Shown here: positions 59,567-64,000 of the stretch, one piece after another | How the letters are laid out: each line of letters begins with the position of its first letter | How positions within the stretch are numbered: position 1 is the stretch's first letter | Origin: Struthidea cinerea | Lineage: Eukaryota > Chordata > Aves > Passeriformes > Corcoracidae | NCBI GenBank assembly: GCA_013397865.1 | Contig: VZTI01004617.1 | Location: forward strand, 257 to 64,256 | Direction of reading: 5' to 3' | Length of the DNA: 64,000 nucleotides | Made by a program: the position numbers and the translations under genes | The notes under the pieces: model-generated | The model's database searches: none | What the model was told of the DNA's origin: nothing | The model's input: only the letters and a program-made list of their open reading frames with translations

Positions 59567-62500
59567 AAGAAGCAGAGCTGGATTTTACACTCCCTACATC
59601 CACAAACGTTGTGCAATGAGGAAAAACGGGATAACACCGTCCACGTGCTTCTCATGGCCCTGACTCCAAGCCATGAAGCCAGTGAGAAACTTTCCATGGA
59701 TCTTGGGAAGGCCGGGGGAGGCCCCTCTGGCCGTGCTGTCGTCAGGGAGATGCTCAGGCCCTGCCTTGACCCCGCTGCAAACTTCACACTGGCCGTGCTA
59801 ATGGGAAGGGAAATTCCCAAGGGGGTCCTTAACGCGTCTGTCACTGCAGGCACTGGCGGGGATGCTGCTCTCCTGAGGCTGGGATCATCCATCCCCTTCT
59901 CATGGATCTAATCCTGCTCCAGGTCACGCCAGCAGCAGGATGATTAGCCCTGGATGCACTTTGCAATTTGCTTTTTGCCTAAAAAACCCAACAGCTCCGT
60001 GTTTTTTGCGTTGGAACATTGAAAAAAAATAAAACCCAAAAAACATAAAAGCTCTGAAATCAAAGGTTTCCTGTTATAAATAATCTTGTATCCCTCAGGC
60101 ATTGAAGGGGAAAATATAGCCAAGATTAGATTAAAAGATTTTGGGGGCTTTCTGTGGTTATTTTTTAATTTAGGAAAAAAAACCCAGCATCTAAAAATAA
60201 CGTTGGTTGGTGGGAGGTTGAGGTAAATGTTTCTTTGCTGTTGTTTCAGAGTATGTGGATTAGGATGGAGTGTCAGTTTGTCTTTCTGGCAGAGGCATTC
60301 CAAATCCATGTGTCTCCACCTCCAGGGATCCCAAATCTCCTGCAAAAGGGGTTGTTTTTTCCAGAATGAAAATTTCACACTGGCAAACACGCAGCAAAAA
60401 GCTGCAGGATTTGATCCCTTGAAAAACCAGTTGCAAACCACAACGAGCTTTAAACTGGTGGAAACAGAGCTGAGAGCCAGAAGTGCTCAAGGGCTTTTAG
60501 ATATAAATATGCTGATTTTTATTTAAAATTTGTCATTCTTTTCCCACTGGCAGCAAAGAGGACAGTGGATTTTTAGACTTCTTCGTGCTCTCAGTACCCT
60601 AAACATCCTTAGGGCAATGTTTGTTCACTGCAATTATGAAGTGTAAGAGAAGAGTATTTTTGTTTTAGATCCACAGTCGGGACACTTAATTCGAAATTTC
60701 CAACTTCTAAGGAATAATGAGTAATTGTTCCTTGTGACCTTAATCTGTCACTCATAATTAAATGTTTATCAAATCTTCTTCTCTTTTTCCAAGTTATAAT
60801 TCAGGATTTACTCCAAGTGTAAAAAAAGCTGAGTGACACTGAAAGTTGTCCCCTGCTTTTTTCTTTTATTAATACAGTAGGATTTTCCTTTAATCTGCTA
60901 CAGAAGATATTAGTTCTGGAAATATGTTTGCTACCAGGAAAATCATCACCTTGTTAATGTGTTTTCTTTAATAAATATGAATTCAAATGTCTGCTGGTTA
61001 AGCAGCATCTCTTTACAATCATTCTGTGGATGAAGGCAGGTGCAGCCTGAGTTGGGAAAAGTGGTTCCTGGGAAGGGTGGGAGAACGACTCTGATCCTTC
61101 TGCTGCTGGCAGAGAAGGAAGAATTTGGACAATTAATGAGATAAACACATCCCCTGCCCCAAGGCTGTGCTGTACCAGCAGCTGGGATGGTTTGAGGGGG
61201 TTGGGTTAATTAAAAGGGCTGGTTAAAGCTATCGCTGCTGTAAATAGGGGCAAAGAGCTTTGTCTTTTCCATCTTGACCACTTGGAGATTGGACTGACAC
61301 TTGGATCTTGATTCACACTCAAACGCCCTCCTGCCTGATCCTTGCGGCAGACGTGAAGCCAGGTACTCCTGACAGACTCAAGAGGAGGAAGAACTGGACT
61401 CAGGCCAGTATTTTCCAAACTCTCAGGGTTTTTCATGGTGATCAAATTCTTGCATCCATTGCCTCTGTGCAGGTCTGCTATTTGAAGGCACAAGAAAGTG
61501 AGATTTTTGCCATGGAAGAGTGACTGTGGCTGAAAGGGATTTTCCTTCCCTTGGCTTAATGGAAATTAATCCAGTGGTGCAGACATCAGCAGGAACTAGT
61601 GTCCTTTGATTTTTTTCTGGACAACCTCCAAAATGTTTTGGTGGGATTCTGTTTCTGTTTCATTTCCAGGTTTTATAGCATTGCAGAGAATAGAAAGTTA
61701 AATAAACTCGACTCACTCCTTTGCTCTGCACTTCTTTGCAGCTCCCATTTCCATGAAAATCAAGGCAAAAAACGCACACTTCAGAGTCTAGTTTAATATC
61801 AAATTTGCTCGCAGCTAATTGAATTGCAGGGAACGTCTGAGAATTCTGCAAAAGGAATTTCTGGACAGAGTCACCTGAGCATGTCTTGAGAGAAATTTCC
61901 AGTGGGTGCAAAACCCAGCGCACGTGCTCAGTAGATTATTTACCCTTTCCTGTTTGCTTTTCTTAAGATCCCAAACACACAAGGAAGGCAGCTTGAAGTA
62001 ATTTTTGCAAGCTCTTCACTGGTGAAAATTTAGAAATAATAAGGGCATGTGCCAGTGGGTTGGACTGAATTTCCTCGTGATACTCAATCCAAAGAAAGAA
62101 ATTCTTGGTAAAATGACCTGGTGCAAATTTGTTTAGATCTTGCACATTTAGCCCATAGCCAGTCAGGTTAGGCTGTGATTCTTTATGGCACAGCTGCAAC
62201 AGCAAGATATTAATAAAAGCCTTAATAGTTAGAATAATAACAATTCTCAGCAAACCGTGTGGTACCGGAATATTGGAACACACAACTTGAAAATGCAGTT
62301 GTGTTCCTGCGAAAAATCCATAGGCACACATATGGTTTCATAATATATCCTAGATTGCAAAGAACAAATGGAATTTAGGAATGATTTGGTTTACAGTTCC
62401 CTTAAGTAACATTATCTTGTTAAAGACATTAACCTCAGGCCTTTACTGTTATATATTTGCTTTTATTGTTTTCATCCTGGGGAGCAACCTGTAGGAGAGA

Positions 62501-63761
62501 CACTCAACAGGAAAAGAAGGTTCAGAGGGCATCAAAACATTGATTTTCAAGATGGCTGAACAGCTGTCTTGGGAGCACTGTGCAATTATGAAAAACAGAC
62601 ATCTCTCCTCAGCCTCCCTTATTATTAAAGATCTTCCCACCCCTTCCCAGCACTAATAACTGGGGGAGGATTTACCTTGGCATCGCTGATTTTCCTCCGC
62701 AGGCTGTGCTACTCCCACTAAACAGAGTTTAACAGGATGAAATAAATTCTCTGGTGAGCTGCATCCAGCTAAATGCTGGCAGAAAGTGAAAATGGATCAA
62801 ACAGCATCTCCCAAAAAGATTTCCCCCCAGCTGCAGTCATCGAAGTGGGATTTGTTCTTTCTAGTCACCCTCAGGGCTTTCGTTCCGCGTTTTTTTGCTG
62901 TGGGTTTCTGGGTTAAGTATGCTCAAATCTTACAATAAACTTCAGGAATAACATTTCCATTTAAGTTGCCGGACAAGTCCATTTAAAAAACCCTCTGCAT
63001 GTGCTCTCCAGGATTGCTCCTATTCCTTGGAACAGGTGCTCTTCCTTGGTTTCCCTTTTCCCTGCTGAAGGCAAAAGGAGCTTTTAAAACGCCTTTGGCA
63101 ACCCTTCCTTCGGCTGTTCAGGGACAAATTATCTCCCACGGTGAGCTGTGTTGTTACCAGAGCATTTTCCACAGCTTCTCACCTGCTTTAAATGAGCCGA
63201 GGATGGGGAAATCTCTGAGGTCCCAATTGCATCATCCCCTCAGGCTCGGCTTTGCAGATGCTCTGAGCAGGGAGGTTTGAAACTGGGCTCGACTCCATGT
63301 CCCCACAAGTGCAAATCCCTGCTGGCTCCTCAATCCCCTCCCCTGAGTGCCCTGAGCAAGGTACAGCACCACACTCAGAGGTGGGGACAGTTGGTGTCTC
63401 ACAGGAGGATGAAGGAGCTGTTCGTGGAGCCCTCCTCCCACAGGAAAAACCAGGAAAACAGAGGTGATGCCAAAACAGACGAAACCATGAGAATGGGATA
63501 TTGTGGGGAAAACCCAGCTGCTCCCAAGGGAAGGACATACCCAAAACAACACAAAATACATTCGTTCCTCGAGTTCCGTTGCTCGAAAAGGACTCCAAGT
63601 TCCATGATTGCTTTCCCAAATAAAATTGCTTCCTCTGGAAAGTCCTCGTTACGCAGCTGCCCCAGATGCAATGACTTTCAAGCTCTTGCCTCAAGGTTTC
63701 CAAGCTGGGGCAGCTTTTTTGTGTAGTCCCAGCTTCAAAGGTCATTTTGGGTTTGTGATGC
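59567..63761. other. AT-rich single-copy non-coding DNA
   Basis: No gene is supported. 60000-62600 is the most AT-rich part of the window, nearly free of repeats, with ACTCATAATTAAATG and TTAATTCGAAATTTCC-type sequence at 60680-60770. It may include conserved elements. Frames of up to 185 codons at the right end have no recognisable domain. Confidence 0.5.
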
Positions 63762-63776
63762 TTTTTTTTTTTTTTT
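63762..63776 (+). repeat. Poly(T) tract, 15 bp
   Basis: Fifteen thymines, followed by CCATTTGCAG. Together they make a strong polypyrimidine tract plus acceptor AG at 63785-63786. Confidence 0.9.
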
Positions 63777-63786
63777 CCATTTGCAG

Positions 63787-63991
63787 TTGTCCTCTCTCAG
63801 TTAAGGCAGAGACTCCGTCCAGTGACATCCCTCCAGGCGGTCACAGCACACAGTTCACAGGAACAAGCAAGGCTCTTCAAATCTCTACCAGCTCTCATTT
63901 CAGGCTCCTTGCAAGCTCGAGCACCAACCTCTTTAATCAGTTACAGATGAAGGGTTATTTCTTTCCCATGACCACAAGAGATAGAGACTGA
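63787..63991 (+). other. Possible exon at the right edge, unproved
   Basis: The bases after the acceptor-like AG at 63785-63786 stay open for about 65 codons to a TGA ending at 63991. The peptide is rich in Ser, Thr and Gln (for example SVKAETPSSDIPPGG and SSSTNLFNQLQMKG) and belongs to no family I recognise. Codon use is unremarkable. There is no good splice donor before the stop, so it would have to be a terminal exon. The chance explanation (T-tract plus random open frame) is at least as likely. Confidence 0.15.
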
Positions 63992-64000
63992 TAAAAAAAA

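Noticed and set aside
63188..63745. 185-codon open frame, minus strand
   Set aside because: Cys- and Pro-rich random-looking peptide overlapped by a 149-codon frame on the other strand. No known domain.

Overview
The window is vertebrate nuclear DNA, almost certainly from a bird. The main evidence is about a dozen pieces of CR1 LINE, the dominant avian retrotransposon. Most keep the characteristic 3' end (a 'CTTCCAACCCAAACCATTC'-like stretch followed by ATTCTATG repeats), and several are 5'-truncated in the usual way. A 376-bp solo LTR of an avian-type endogenous retrovirus and two copies of an old palindromic MITE-like repeat of reptiles and birds agree with this. Species and chromosome cannot be read from the sequence.

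I found no protein-coding gene, tRNA or rRNA that I can support. The longest open frames (286, 266, 187 and 185 codons) match no family I know and overlap equally open frames on the other strand. Several others are translations of simple repeats. The window is therefore intergenic DNA or part of a very large intron.

Layout: 1-5 kb is fairly GC-rich single-copy DNA with two CpG-dense patches (190-400 and 2527-2745) and a CR1 tail scrap. 5-13 kb is AT-richer single-copy DNA with a pure A21 tract. 13-24 kb holds an ATT array, four CR1 copies (two of them beside or inside simple repeats), a pair of touching palindromes (20341-20377), a long near-perfect hairpin (23203-23284) and a GGAT microsatellite interrupted by a CR1. 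24-33 kb has low-repeat AT-rich DNA that looks like conserved non-coding sequence, two CR1 copies and the solo LTR (28005-28380). A small CpG island with a G-quadruplex motif lies at 33.1-33.4 kb and is the best promoter candidate. 34-64 kb is mostly single-copy DNA with old CR1 pieces, the two MITE-like copies, homopolymer tracts and, at the right edge, a strong acceptor-like signal followed by an open frame.

No undescribed multi-gene system is visible. The items most worth following up are the hairpin (a possible microRNA-type foldback), the CpG island, the CR1 inside the GGAT array, and several AT-rich blocks that may be developmental enhancers. The enhancer idea rests on base composition and motif content only, since conservation cannot be tested here.
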